From Elephas maximus indicus (Eukaryota > Chordata > Mammalia > Proboscidea > Elephantidae), in NCBI RefSeq assembly GCF_024166365.1, contig NC_064839.1, positions 38,824,378 through 38,888,377 of the forward strand: DNA of 64,000 bases, given 5' to 3'. The position numbers were made by a program, and so were the translations under genes. Positions 10,411 through 21,460 of the stretch are shown in pieces (position 1 is the stretch's first letter; every line of letters begins with the position of its first letter). The notes beneath the pieces were generated by a model. That model was not told the DNA's origin. It searched no databases and saw only the letters and a list, made by a program, of their open reading frames with translations.

Positions 10411-12499
10411 GCTGAAAGTGAAGAGGACTTGAAGCACTTACGGATGCATGCATATGAGGCAATTGAAAACACCATGGCTTGGGTCAGGTACACCTTAGCC
10501 TTCAAGGTGACATCTTTGCTTTTCAACACTTTAAATAGGTCTTTTGCAGCAGATTTGCCCAATGCAGTGTTTGATTTCTTGACTGCTGCCTCCATGGGTG
10601 TTGATTGTAAATCCAAGTAAAAGGAAATCCTTGACAACTTCAATCTTTTCTCCATTTATCATGATGTTGCTTGTTGGTCAGGTTGTAAGAATTTTTGTTT
10701 TCTTTATGTTGAGGTGTAATCCACACTGAAGACTGTAGTCTTTGATCTTCATCAGTAAGTGCTTCAAGTCCTCTTCACTTTCAGCAAGCAAGGTTGTGTC
10801 ATCTGCATACCACATGTTGTTAAAGAGTCTTCCTCCAATCCTGATGCCCTGTTCTTTTTCATATAGTCCAGTTTCTTTGATTATTTTCTCCACATACAGA
10901 TTGAATAAGTATGGTGAAAGGATACAACCCTGACGCACACCTTTTCTGACTTCAAACTACGCAGCATCCCCTTGTTCTATTCAAACAACTGCCTCTTGAT
11001 TTATGTACAGGTTCTGCATGAACACGATTAAGGGTTCTGGAATTCCCATTCTCTGCAATGTTATCCATAATTTGTTATGATCTACACAGTTGAATGCCTT
11101 TGTGTAGTCAATAATACACAGGTTAAGATCTTTCTGGTGTTCTCTGCTTTCAGCCAGGATCCATCTGACATCAGAAATGATATCCCTGGTTCCACATCTT
11201 TCTCTGAATCTGGCTTGAATTTCTGGCATTTCCTTGTCCATATACTGCTGCGACCCCTTTTGAATGATCTTCAGCAAAATTTTACTTGTGTGTGATATTA
11301 ATGATATTGTTCAAAATTTCCACATTCTGTTGGATCACTTTTCTTGGGAATAGGCATAAATATGGATCTCTTCCAGTCTTTTCCAGCCAGTTGGCCAGGT
11401 AGCTGTTTTCCAAATTTCTTGGCATTGACCAGTGAGCGCTTCCAGTGCTGCATCCATTTGTTGAAGCGCCTCAGTTGGTATTCCTCTTCAACTTGTCATT
11501 CCCGGCATAGCAGACCATATGATTGTCTGATTCAAAATGGCCAATACCAGTCCATTTCAGCTCACCAATGCCTTCAGTGCAGCTTGGACTTCTTCCTTCA
11601 AGTACCATCCATTCTTGATCATGTATGCTACCTCTGGAAACGGTTGAACATCAGCCAATTCTTTTTGGTACATCCATCTTCTTTTGACGCTTCTTGCATC
11701 ATTCAATATTTTACCCACAGTATCCTTCAATACTGCAACTCGAAGCTTGAAGCTTTTCTTCAGTTCTTTTAGCTTGAGAAATTCCAAATGTGTTCTGCCT
11801 TTTTGGTTTTCTATCTCCAGCTTTTTTCACATGTCATTATAATACTTTGTTGTCTCAAGCCACTCTTTGAAATCTTCCATTCAGCTCTTTTACTTCATCA
11901 CTTTTTCCATTTGATTTAGCTACTTGATATTCAAGACCAAGTTTCAGACTCTCTTCTGACATCCATTTTGATCTTTTCTTCCTTTCCTGTCTTTTTAATG
12001 ATGTTTTGCTCTCTTTAGATATGATGTCCTTGATGTCATTCTACAACTCATCTGGTCTTCAGTCATTAGTGTTCAATACGTCAAATCTGTTCTTGAGATG
12101 GTCTCTAAATTCAGGTGAGATGTACTCAAGGTGGTACTTTGGCTCTTGTGGACTTGTTCTAATTTTCTTCAGCTTCAACTTACATATGAATAATGATGGT
12201 CTGTTCTGCAGTTGGCCCCTTGCTTTGTTCTGACTGAGGATATTGAGCATTTCCATCATCTCTTTCCATAGATGCAGTCGATTTGATTTCTGTGTATTCC
12301 ATCTGGCTCAATGCATCCTGATTGCATGTTCAATCAATTTCAGATTGCAGAAGTTGGTAAAAATCTTCAATTTCTTCATCTTTGGCCTTAGTGGTTGGTG
12401 CATAAATTTGAATAATAGTCATATTAACTAGTCTTCCTTGTAGGTGTATGGATATTATCCTATCACTGACAGAATTGTACCTCAGGATAGATCTTGAAA

Positions 12500-13105
12500 T
12501 ATTTTTTTTTGTACTTTGGAAGAAGGTTTACAGAAGAAACTAGTTTCTCATTAAACAGTTAGTACACATATGGTTTTATGACATTAGTTAATAACCCCAT
12601 GACATGTCAACACTCTCCCTTCTCAACCTTTGGTTCCCTACTACCAACTTTCCTGTCCGCTTTTGCTTTCTAGTCCTTGCCCCTGGGCTGGTGTGCCCCT
12701 TTAGTCTTATTTTGTTTTATAGGCCTGTCCAATCTTTGGCTGAAGGGTGAACCTCAGGAGTGACTTCATTACTGAGCTGAAAGTGTGTCCGGGGACCATG
12801 CTCTCAGGGTCTCTCCATTCTCTGTCAGGCCAGCAAGACTGGTCTTTCTTTTTGAGTTAGAATTTTGTTCTACATTTTTCTCCAGCTCTGTCCAGGACCC
12901 TCTATTGTGCTCCCTGTTAGAGTAGTCAGTGGTAGCCGGCACTATCTAGTTGTACTGGACTCAGTCTGGTGGAGGCCGTGGTAGATGTGGTCCATTAGTC
13001 CTTTGGACTAATCTTCTCCTTGTATCTTTAGTTTTCTTCATTCTTCCTTGCTCCCAAAGGGGTGAGACCAGTGGAGTATCCTAGATGGATGCTTACAGGC
13101 TGAAG
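12500..13105 (-). mobile_element. L1 3' UTR-type fragment nested in the RTE
   Basis: Starts with a T run (reversed poly-A) and then 'gtactttggaagaaggttta'. The RTE sequence is continuous when this block is removed (…gatagatcttgaaat / gttctttttgatgacg…). A weak duplication (ttgaaat and ctgaagt) flanks it. The block resembles afrothere L1 3' UTRs such as the one at 32.2-32.9 kb in general layout. Confidence 0.6.
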
Positions 13106-13548
13106 TGTTCTTTTTGATGACGAATGCAATGCCATTCCTCTTCAACTTGTCATTCCCGGCATAGCAGACCATATGATTGTCTGATTCAAAATGGCCAATA
13201 CCAGTCCATTTCAGCTCACTAATGCCTAGGATATTGATGTTTATGCATTCCATTTCATTTTTGATGATTTCCTATTTTCCTAGATTCATACTTCATACAT
13301 TCCACGTTCCAGTCGTTAATGGATGTTTGCAGCTGTTTCTTTTCATTTTGAATCATGACACATCAGCAAATGAAGGCCTTGAAAGCTTAACTCCATCCAC
13401 ATCACTATAGTTGGCTGTACTTTGAGTACGTAGCTCTTCCCCAGTCATATTTTGAGTGTCTTCCAACCTGGGGGGCTCATCTTCCAGCACTGTATCAGAC
13501 AATGTTCCACTGCTGTTAGAAGATTTTCACTGGCTAATTCTTTTCAGG

Positions 13549-13713
13549 GAAACCCTGGTGGTGTACTGATTAAGTGCTACAGCTGCTAACCAAAAGGTCG
13601 GCAGTTTGAATCCACCAGGCAGTCCTTGGAAACTCTATGAGGCAGTTTTACTGTCTTATAGGGTCACTATGAGCCAGAATCAACTCGACAGCAATGGGTT
13701 TGGTTTTTGGTTT
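13549..13713 (+). mobile_element. AfroSINE with exact 12-bp target-site duplication
   Basis: SINE from 'ggaaaccctggtggtgtact' to 'gggtttggtttttggttttt', flanked by AATTCTTTTCAG on both sides and inserted into the older RTE. It is therefore younger than that RTE. Confidence 0.9.
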
Positions 13714-13896
13714 TTTAATTCTTTTCAGAAGTAGATCACTGAGTCGTTCTTCCTAGTCTGCCTTAGTCTGGAAGCTCAGCTGAAACCTGTTCACCATGGG
13801 TTACTCTGTTGGTATTTGAATACCAGTACCATAGCTTCCAGCATCACAGCAACACACAAGCCTCACAGTACAACAAACTGACAGATGAGTGGGGGT

Positions 13897-15045
13897 CAAA
13901 TATTGGTAGCTATAAAATGTTTATTACAGAAAAAGCTAAGTCAATTCAAGATTAGAAAGTGTTGATTGTGTTTGGAAGTTGTCAGCGACCTTGGCTAGAA
14001 CATTTCAAGAGAGAGTTGTGGAGGGGGAACCAGATTATGCTGGGTTGGGTATGATTGGAAAGTGAAAACTCACCGATGAGAAGTATAGGAGAAAGGGCCA
14101 TAGCTGGGAGGAATAGAAAGTGGAGAGTGGCTATTTTTCTAGAAGGAAGAGGGTTAAGCATTTCTATAGGCTCAATGGAAAGGGGATGCCTAAAGAACTG
14201 AGAAACAGGAACCTCTTGGATCCTCAGGACCTGCTGTCCCATGAGCATCTCCCTGCCACACCCACACCATCAAAATCCCTTCTCTAGTCAAAGTGTAATT
14301 TTAAAAAAGTTAAAAGCATAAATTATGTGCCAAAGATTTATTTAGGTCATTAATGAGGGAACAGCAGGTGGTAAAACTGGTTCAAAGGCATATGGAAGAG
14401 ACCCCAGTATTTCTGGCCAGTGAAAGACACAAAGCTGAAATAAGATTGAGAAGTTATTTCCCAAAGTGGTTAATGTCTTGCAGGTAGGGTGATCAGCCAT
14501 CCAAGTTTGTCTGGGACTGTTTGGGTTTTTTTTTTTTAGCACTGAAATTTCCTTTTCCCAGGAAACCCCCAAGTCCTGGACAACCAGGAACCATTGGTCA
14601 CCTGACTTACAGAACACTTAAACTGTAAACTTTGAGGTTATTATTATTATTATGTGACTTCACAAAATTATTTGCAACTTGCCAATATACAAGAGCATCC
14701 AACTTCACAGAGCCTGGGCCCTAATCAAGAGTAAGTAATAAGGTAAACAAAGGCACACTACCTCTAGATATAATTCCGGGTTGCCTGTTAGACAATGCTC
14801 CATATAAAACTGAAAAGACATGTAAGTTATCCTTTTGCCTTATTTTAAAGTTTTGAATAATTATTCGTAACACCCTACAGAAACAAACAAAATAAAACCC
14901 GTTTCTGTACCACATCCATAGGCACCAGTTTCTCTAGAGGAAAAATTTTTTTTGAGATCCACTCCTTGGAGCCTGGAACTCCTCTTAGTCTAAGCTGCTA
15001 TTTGCATAATTAAGAATTATTCCCACACTATAGCAGAGAAAGGAA
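13897..15045. other. Intergenic, no gene seen
   Basis: AT-rich unique-looking sequence with a short (ATT)n tract near 14,641 and a T run near 14,530. Short open frames here have no recognisable protein features. Confidence 0.5.
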
Positions 15046-15165
15046 GGGTTAGCAGTTTGAATTCACCAGCTGCTCCTTGGAAACCCTGTGGAGCAGTTCT
15101 ACTCTGTCCTATAGGGTTGCTATGAGTTAGAATCAACTCGAAGGCAACAGGCTTGGGTTTTTATA
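15046..15165 (+). mobile_element. AfroSINE, 3' part
   Basis: Contains 'ttagcagtttgaattcacca', 'cctatagggttgctatgagt' and 'caacaggcttgggttttt'. The tRNA-like head is missing. Confidence 0.8.
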
Positions 15166-16084
15166 TATCAGAGAAAGTCAGCTCTTCCTGTTCCCTACTC
15201 CTGCCCTGAGCCAGGTCACTGCCATTGTCTGGTCACCTACTTAGAAATGCAGGAACACTTAAAATTCCCTTTCCCAATCTCCCACCTCTCTCAACATCTC
15301 TCAACTTTTAAACTGTCCCAGACCCCTCTCAACCCTTCAATTTCCTCTAAACCTAACTCCTAGCATTTGTAAAGTTGAGATGGGCTCCCCATCTCCCCCC
15401 TCTCACACATTCTTTGTTCCATAGTAAATCTCCCTGCTTTCTGAGCCAAATTCCCATCCTCCTTCCTCTGCTCCTGCTGCCCAGTTTCCACATCACAAAA
15501 GCACAGGAAACCAGCTGGCAAAGAGTTCTCTTTAGCAGCCTAGATTGCTGGGAGGGCTGGGGACCCAATAATTTAGCTGTTGCATACATACCCCAGGTGT
15601 GATGCTACTTCATTCTGAGAGGGCCTGTGCTTCACTGGCATCCTTGGGATGCTGATATCTACAGTGCTAATTCTCAGAGGTAGCACATGGAATCAGTTGC
15701 TTACTTGGTGGTGATATGCAGGAAAGATGCCATTTCTTGAACTGAAGTGTTGAAGAGCTGCCAGAGGGAGCCCAGAAAGGACTCAGGGAGTTTTGGAGTT
15801 GAAGCCTGGGGAATCATCAACATTTCTTTGGAAAGGACTGGAATGAACTGGCTACTATGTGTTGATGTGACCCAGAGAAGTTCTTACACCTCAGTTCTTC
15901 TCTACCTTTGAGGACTGATGTCAAATTATAGATCAGCAGATGATTTTTCTTTGAAATGTTGAGGTGGGTGGTTTAAGAAGGTGCACCCAGAGGATCTACT
16001 GGATAAAAGTGTTTGGACAGAATTGATGGAAACGTCAAGGCAAATTCTCACAGGATTTGAGGCTCCCTAAATGGTAACTATGAA
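15166..16084. other. Intergenic, no gene seen
   Basis: A pyrimidine-rich stretch (15,240-15,500) followed by unremarkable sequence. No splice-bounded exon or repeat family could be supported. Confidence 0.45.
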
Positions 16085-16151
16085 TAATGGTGTATTAGAC
16101 AGCTGTTGGTGGGTGACAAATTGCCCCAAAACACAGAGGCTTAAAACAACA

Positions 16152-16793
16152 ACTGTTGTTGTTGTTAGGTGCCGTCAAGTCAGTTCCAACTGATGGCAAC
16201 ACTACGCACGATAGAATGAAACACTGCCCAGCCCTGTGCCCTCCTCACAATCGTTGCCATGTTTGAGCCCAGTGTTGCGGCCACTGTGTCAATCCATCTC
16301 GTTGGGGATCTCACTCTCTTTCACTGACCCTCAACTTTACTAAGCATGATTCCTCCTCCAGGGACTGGACCCTTTTGATAATATGCCCAAAGTATGGGAG
16401 ATGAAGTCTTGTCATCTTCGCTTCTAAGGAGCATTCTGGCTGTACTTGTTCCGACACAAATTTGTCATTCATTCTTTTGGCAGTCCATGATACATTCAAA
16501 TTCTTTGCCAATACCATAATTCAAAGGCATCAAATTTCCCTCTGTCTTCCTTATCCATTATGCAGCTTTCCCATGAGTATGAGGTGATTGAAAATACCAT
16601 GGCTTGGGTCAGGTGCACCTTAGTCTTCAAAATGACATCTTTGCTTCTTAATACTTTAAAGAGGTCCTTTGCAGCAGATTTGCCCAATGCAATGTGTTGT
16701 TTGATTTTTTGACTGCTGCCTGCATAGGTGTTGATTGTGGATTCAAGTAAAATGAAGTTCTTGACAACTTCAAAACAACAATAATCATTTATC
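16152..16793 (-). mobile_element. RTE LINE 3' end, 5'-truncated
   Basis: Reversed CAA tail 'gttgttgttgttaggtgccg', then the reversed RTE 3' untranslated region and the end of its open frame, with AKDLFKVLRSKDVILKTKV readable on the minus strand. Typical 5' truncation. Confidence 0.85.
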
Positions 16794-16807
16794 ATCTCTC
16801 ACAGTTT

Positions 16808-17270
16808 CTGTATGTATTAGTTTTCTATTGCTGCTGTAACAAATGTACAAACTTAAAACAATATAAATTTATTATCTTACAGTTCTGGAGATCAGAAATA
16901 TGAAATGGATCTTACAGGCTAAAATCAAGGTGTCAACAGAGCTGTGTTTCTTCTGGAGACTCTAGGAAGAATCAGCTACTTGCCTTTTCCAGCTTCTAGA
17001 GGCTGCCCATATTCCTTGGCTCATGGCCACGTTTGACCATTGTTTCTGTCATCCCATCTCCTTCTCTGATCCTCCTACCTCCCTCTAATGAGGACCTTTG
17101 TGATTACACTGGGCCCATCTGGATAATCCAGGATAATTTCCCTATTTTAAGATCCTTAAATTAATCATATCTGCAAAGTCCTCTTTGCCATGTAAGGTAA
17201 CATATTCACAGGTTCTAAGGATTAGGATGTGGACATCTTTGGGGGGCCTTTATTCTGTCTACCACACTGT
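16808..17270 (-). mobile_element. MLT1-like LTR, minus orientation
   Basis: 'gtattagttttctattgctg', 'acagttctggagatcagaaa', 'ccttttccagcttctagagg' and 'attaggatgtggacatcttt' are reversed MLT1 LTR signatures. Confidence 0.6.
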
Positions 17271-17825
17271 GGAGCAGAAATTCAGGAGCGGCTTGGCTGG
17301 GTGGTTGGAAGGTCTCCCACAAGGCTGTATGTAGTCAAGAGATTGACCGGGACTGCAGTCATGTAGGACTTAATGGGGCTGAATGATTTGCTGCACGTGT
17401 GGCTCACTCACATGACTGACCAGGTGATGTTGGCTATTGTCATGAGGCCTCAATTCCTCTCCACAGGGGCCTCTGTGTAGGGCTCCTTGAGCATCCTTAT
17501 GACATGGCAGCTGGCTTTTCCATGAGTAAGCAATAGAAGAGACCAAGGTGGGAGCTGCAGTGTCTTTTTTGGTCTCTGCTTTGGAAGTCACTTACCATGT
17601 CTTCCACAGTATTCTATTGGTCACACAAGTCAGCCCTTACTGAATGTGAGAAGGGACTATACAACAGTATGAATACCAGATGGCAAGGATCATTGGGCAC
17701 TGTCTTGGAGACTGACTACCACAAATGGTAATTATCATTTCTCCTTTGATACATGACATCTTTAAGGATTTTCCCAGATTGTGGAGACTTTTTCAAATAA
17801 TTCTCTACATTTAAAAAAAGTCTGC

Positions 17826-19480
17826 AGTCTCCATCAAAATTCTAATAGTATTCTTGGCAAAAATGGAAAAAACAATCCTCAAATTTATATGTAAGTATAA
17901 GGGAACCTGAAGAGCTAAAGCAGTCCTAAAGAAGAAGAAGAAAGTAGGAGGACTCACACTCCCTGACTTTAAAACAGACTACAAATCTGCAATAGTTAAA
18001 ACAGCCCGGTACTGGTATAATAATAGACATATTAATCAACGGAATACAGTTGACAGCCCAGAAACAAACCTGTACGTACATAGTCAACTGATTTTTGACA
18101 AGGGTGCTAAATTTATCCAATGGGGAGGGAGGAGTCTCTTCAATAAAAGGTGCTGGGAAAATTGCGTATTCACATGCAGAGGAATAAGCCAGGACCCAAC
18201 CCTTACACCATATACAAAAACCAATTCAAAATGGATCAAAGATCTTCATTTGAAAACTAAAACAATAAAATTCATAGAAGAAAATATAGGGACAAAGCTG
18301 TGGGACCTAGATTTTTGTGTTGGGCTATCAGATACAATAACAAAAGCACAAGCAGCAAAAGACAAAATAGATAAATGGGACCTCATAAAAATTAAATATT
18401 TCTGCCCATCAAAAGACTGTATCAAAAAAGTGAAAAGACAATCTACAGAGTGGGAGAAAAGTTTTGGGAATCATGTATCCCATAAGGGTCTAATATCTAA
18501 AATTTATAAAATACTTCTACTACTGAAGAACAACAAAAAAGACAAACAACCAGTCAAAAAATGGGCAAAGGACTTTAGCAGACATTTCACCAAAGAGAAT
18601 ATTCAAATGAAAAAATGCTCACTAACCATTAAAAACCATTAGGGAAATGCAAATCGAAACCACAATGAGATACCATCTCACCCACAAAAGAATCGCAACG
18701 ATCAACAACGACAAAAAAAAAAAACATCAAAACGGAAAACGGTAGGTGTTGGCGAGGCTGTGGAGAAACAGGAACCCTCATCCATTGCTGATAGGAATGT
18801 AACATGGTGCAGCCACTGGAGAAAACAGTGTGGAATTTCCTCAAAAAGTTGAACATAGAAATACCATAACATATGACCCAGCAATTCCACTCCCAGGTAT
18901 AATCACAAATCACCAGAAAGCAGCAACATGAACAGACATGTGTACACCAGTGTTTATTGCAGCACTATTCACAATAGCCAAAAGGTGGAAACAACCAAAA
19001 TGTCCATCAACTGACGAATGGATATGCAAAATGTGGTACATATATAACTGTAATGGAATATTACTCAGCCATAAAGAGGAATGAAATCCTGCCACAACAT
19101 GGATGAACCTTGAGGACATTATGCTGAATGAAGTAAGTCAGACACAAAAGGACAAATATTGTGTGATATAACTTACATAAAATACATAAATATATAGAAA
19201 CCAAAAGTAATTAGTGGTTACCAGGGGCGAGAGGAGGTAGGGGAAAGAGGGTTTTTTTTTTTTATGTAGAGTGTATTCAAGGTATGTTAATGGTGGTGGG
19301 ATAGTTTGGAAAAAGAGTGAAAATGTTGCCCAACCTGAAATAATCAATGTCACTGAAGCGTACATGTAGAAATTGATGAACTGTTGTATGTGTTGTTATG
19401 TGTATATTACAATTTTAAAAAGATCTAAGTGAGCATGTGTATATATAAATTGTAAAGCAATGTAACAACATAAAAAAATA
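17826..19480 (+). mobile_element. L1 LINE, 5'-truncated, ORF2 C-terminus and 3' UTR
   Basis: Plus-strand L1 beginning within ORF2. The open stretch 18,250-18,642 encodes the ORF2 C-terminal region (IDKWDLIKIKYFCPSK, KWAKDFSRHFTKENIQ). It continues through 'aggaatgtaacatggtgcag' and 'tattactcagccataaagag' to the 3' end. Frameshifted and truncated, so inactive. Confidence 0.85.
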
Positions 19481-19585
19481 ACGCCTCTCTTAACTATAAA
19501 CTATATTTTCACATATTCTACTAAGCCTTTGTCTACAAAAATATAATTAACATATTTCAGTATTGATATGATCATAACTCTCCCC

Positions 19586-19737
19586 CCAAGCCATCGAGTT
19601 GATTCCGACTCATCGCAACCCTATAGGACAGAGAACTGCCCCATAGAGTTTCCAAGGAGCACCTGGTGGACTCAAACTGCCGACTCTTTGGTTAGCAGCT
19701 GTAGCACTTAACCACTAGGTCACCAGGGTTTCCGATA
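19586..19737 (-). mobile_element. AfroSINE, minus orientation
   Basis: Reversed tail 'ccatcgagttgattccgact' to reversed head 'ggtcaccagggtttcc'. Confidence 0.82.
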
Positions 19738-19815
19738 TGATGATAATGTACATAAAATTTTGCAATATAATGATGAGATTAAGTGCATGGTCCCTGAAGC
19801 TAGATTGGTTATTGT

Positions 19816-20040
19816 CATTAGTTGTTATCGAGTTGATTCCAACTCATGTTTTTTTTTTTTTTTTTCATGGTGACCCCATGTGTACAGAGTAGAACTGCTC
19901 CATAGGGTTTTCAAGGCTATGATGTTTTAGAAGCAGATTACCAGGCCTGTCTTCCAAGGCATCTCTGAGTGAATTGGAGCCACCAATCTTTCAGCTAGTA
20001 GTCAAGTGCTTAACAATCTGTGCCACCCAGGTATTCCTTA
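19816..20040 (-). mobile_element. AfroSINE, minus orientation, with internal T17 run
   Basis: Long-form SINE whose body is interrupted at 19,849-19,865 by 17 T residues, flanked by TCATG on both sides (19,844-19,848 and 19,865-19,869). Otherwise ordinary. Confidence 0.8.
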
Positions 20041-20226
20041 AAGCCAGGTTGGCTGGGTTCAAAGTGTGCTTCTACCACTTACTAGCTATGTGATCTTGAG
20101 CAAGTAACTTAACCTTTCTATGCCTCCATTTACTTATCAGTAAAATGAAGAAAATAATACTTCATAGAAGTTTTGTGAGGATTAAATGAGTTAACATATT
20201 TGAAACATTTAAAACACTGCCTGGAA
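20041..20226 (+). mobile_element. MIR SINE, split by RTE insertion
   Basis: 'ccacttactagctatgtgat', 'tgagcaagtaacttaacctt' and 'gaggattaaatgagttaaca' are MIR signatures. The element appears to resume after the RTE at 20,623-20,660. The flanks tggaatat and tggaacat look like the target-site duplication. Confidence 0.75.
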
Positions 20227-20227
20227 T

Positions 20228-20622
20228 ATGTTGTTGTTAGGTGCTGTCAAGTCCAATCTGGCTCAAAGCAACTCTATGTACAACAGAAGGAAATGCTGCC
20301 CGGTCCTGCCCCATTTTCACAATCGTTGTTATGCTTGAGCCCACTGTTGCAGCCACTGTGTCAATCCATCTCATTATGTGAGATGCAGTCTCACCATCCT
20401 TGCTTCTAAGGAGCTTTCTTGTTGTACTTCTTCCAAGACAGATTTTTTCGTTTTTCTAGCAGTCCATGGTATATTCTATATTCTTCACTAACACCACAAT
20501 TCAAAGGCATCAATTCTTCAGTCTTCCTTATTCATCGTCCTGCTTTCACGCGCATATGAGGTGATTGAAAACACCATGGCGTGGGCCAGGCACACCTTAG
20601 TCTTCAAGGTGACGTCTTGGAA
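20228..20622 (-). mobile_element. RTE LINE 3' end, 5'-truncated, in a MIR
   Basis: Reversed RTE tail 'gttgttaggtgctgtcaagt' followed by the reversed RTE 3' region up to 'cttcaaggtgacgtcttgg'. Confidence 0.82.
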
Positions 20623-21099
20623 CATAGAAAGAGCCAAATAAGAATTTGCTGTTATTATTATCATTTCTCTTAGCCTTATATTATAAAACTGTTTTCCATG
20701 ATGGTATATAGTCTCTATAATTGTGATTACGATAGGTACATTCATGTTTGAATTGATATATCTTAGTTTACTTGGCTGTTCCTCAACTATGGGCATTTAG
20801 AATGCTTTCACTATTAAAGCTAATGCAGAAATAATCATGCTAGTAATAATGATTGCAACCAGTGACCAGCTTACAAGAACTGTGTATCTCTTCCCAACTC
20901 TGCATTCAGTAATATCACATTGGCAACTTGAAATCAACCATGGTGCGAATGTTTACACCAAGGAAATTGACAAATGCCACTGGTCAGGGATCACCCACCC
21001 TGAGAACTGATTGTTAAACATTCACCAGCACACTACTGTCAATATACTTTGAGAGATTACTATCTGCTAGATGCTATGCTCTGCTCTTTACTGCATTAT

Positions 21100-21460
21100 C
21101 TTATTTGTTTCACACAAAACTCTGTGAAGTAGGAAAAACTGTTATCTCCACCTTTGTTATTGTTAATTGCTGGGAGTTGGTTCCAACTTATGGAGACTTT
21201 ATATACAACAGAACAAAATGTTGCCAGGTCCTGCACCACCCTCACAATCGTATGTATTGTTGCAGCCACTGTGTCAATCCATCTCATTGAAGGCCTCTAT
21301 TCTTTTTTGCTGACTCTCTACTTTGCCAAACATGATAACTTCTCTGAGGTTCCATTAAGAGAGTTAAGTAATTTATCCAAGGTCACATAGCTGGTTTAAG
21401 TGACAGATACTGGACTCAAAACCTGAATCTCTCTGGTACTAAAGTTTATGATTTTAACTA
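21100..21460 (-). mobile_element. MIR split by a short RTE 3' fragment
   Basis: MIR halves 'aactctgtgaagtaggaaaa' and 'taatttatccaaggtcacat' flank an RTE tail at about 21,160-21,342 ('gaccctctactttgcc'-type pattern, 'gtgtcaatccatctcattga'). Confidence 0.65.

Larger units (their letters stand above)
10411..13896 (-). mobile_element. RTE LINE, minus strand, rearranged, with two later insertions
   Basis: Reverse complement of the RTE at 44,059-47,314. Reading right to left, it has the 5' end (about 13,896), endonuclease region (13,105-13,300 and 11,790-12,500) and reverse transcriptase region (10,680-11,790), with YADDTTLLAESEEDLKHLL readable on the minus strand at 10,700-10,830. Stops and frameshifts break it, so it is dead. 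The last roughly 400 bp at its 3' end are missing. It is interrupted by an L1 3' fragment (12,500-13,105) and a SINE (13,549-13,713). It also has an internal 86-bp transposed patch and a 30-bp inverted copy at its left edge. Confidence 0.85.
16085..17725 (-). mobile_element. Ancient LTR-like repeat split by two later insertions
   Basis: The pieces 16,085-16,150 ('gtattagacagctgttggtg', 'cacagaggcttaaaacaaca') and 16,790-16,808, then 17,271-17,725, read as one old reverse-oriented element. It was opened first by an RTE tail (16,152-16,790) and by an MLT1-like LTR (16,808-17,270). Family assignment of the host element is uncertain. Confidence 0.45.

Noticed and set aside
11003-11016. tgtacaggttctgc, similar to the known rat TAT response element
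   Set aside because: Spacing is one base short, and it is part of an RTE copy 38 kb upstream.
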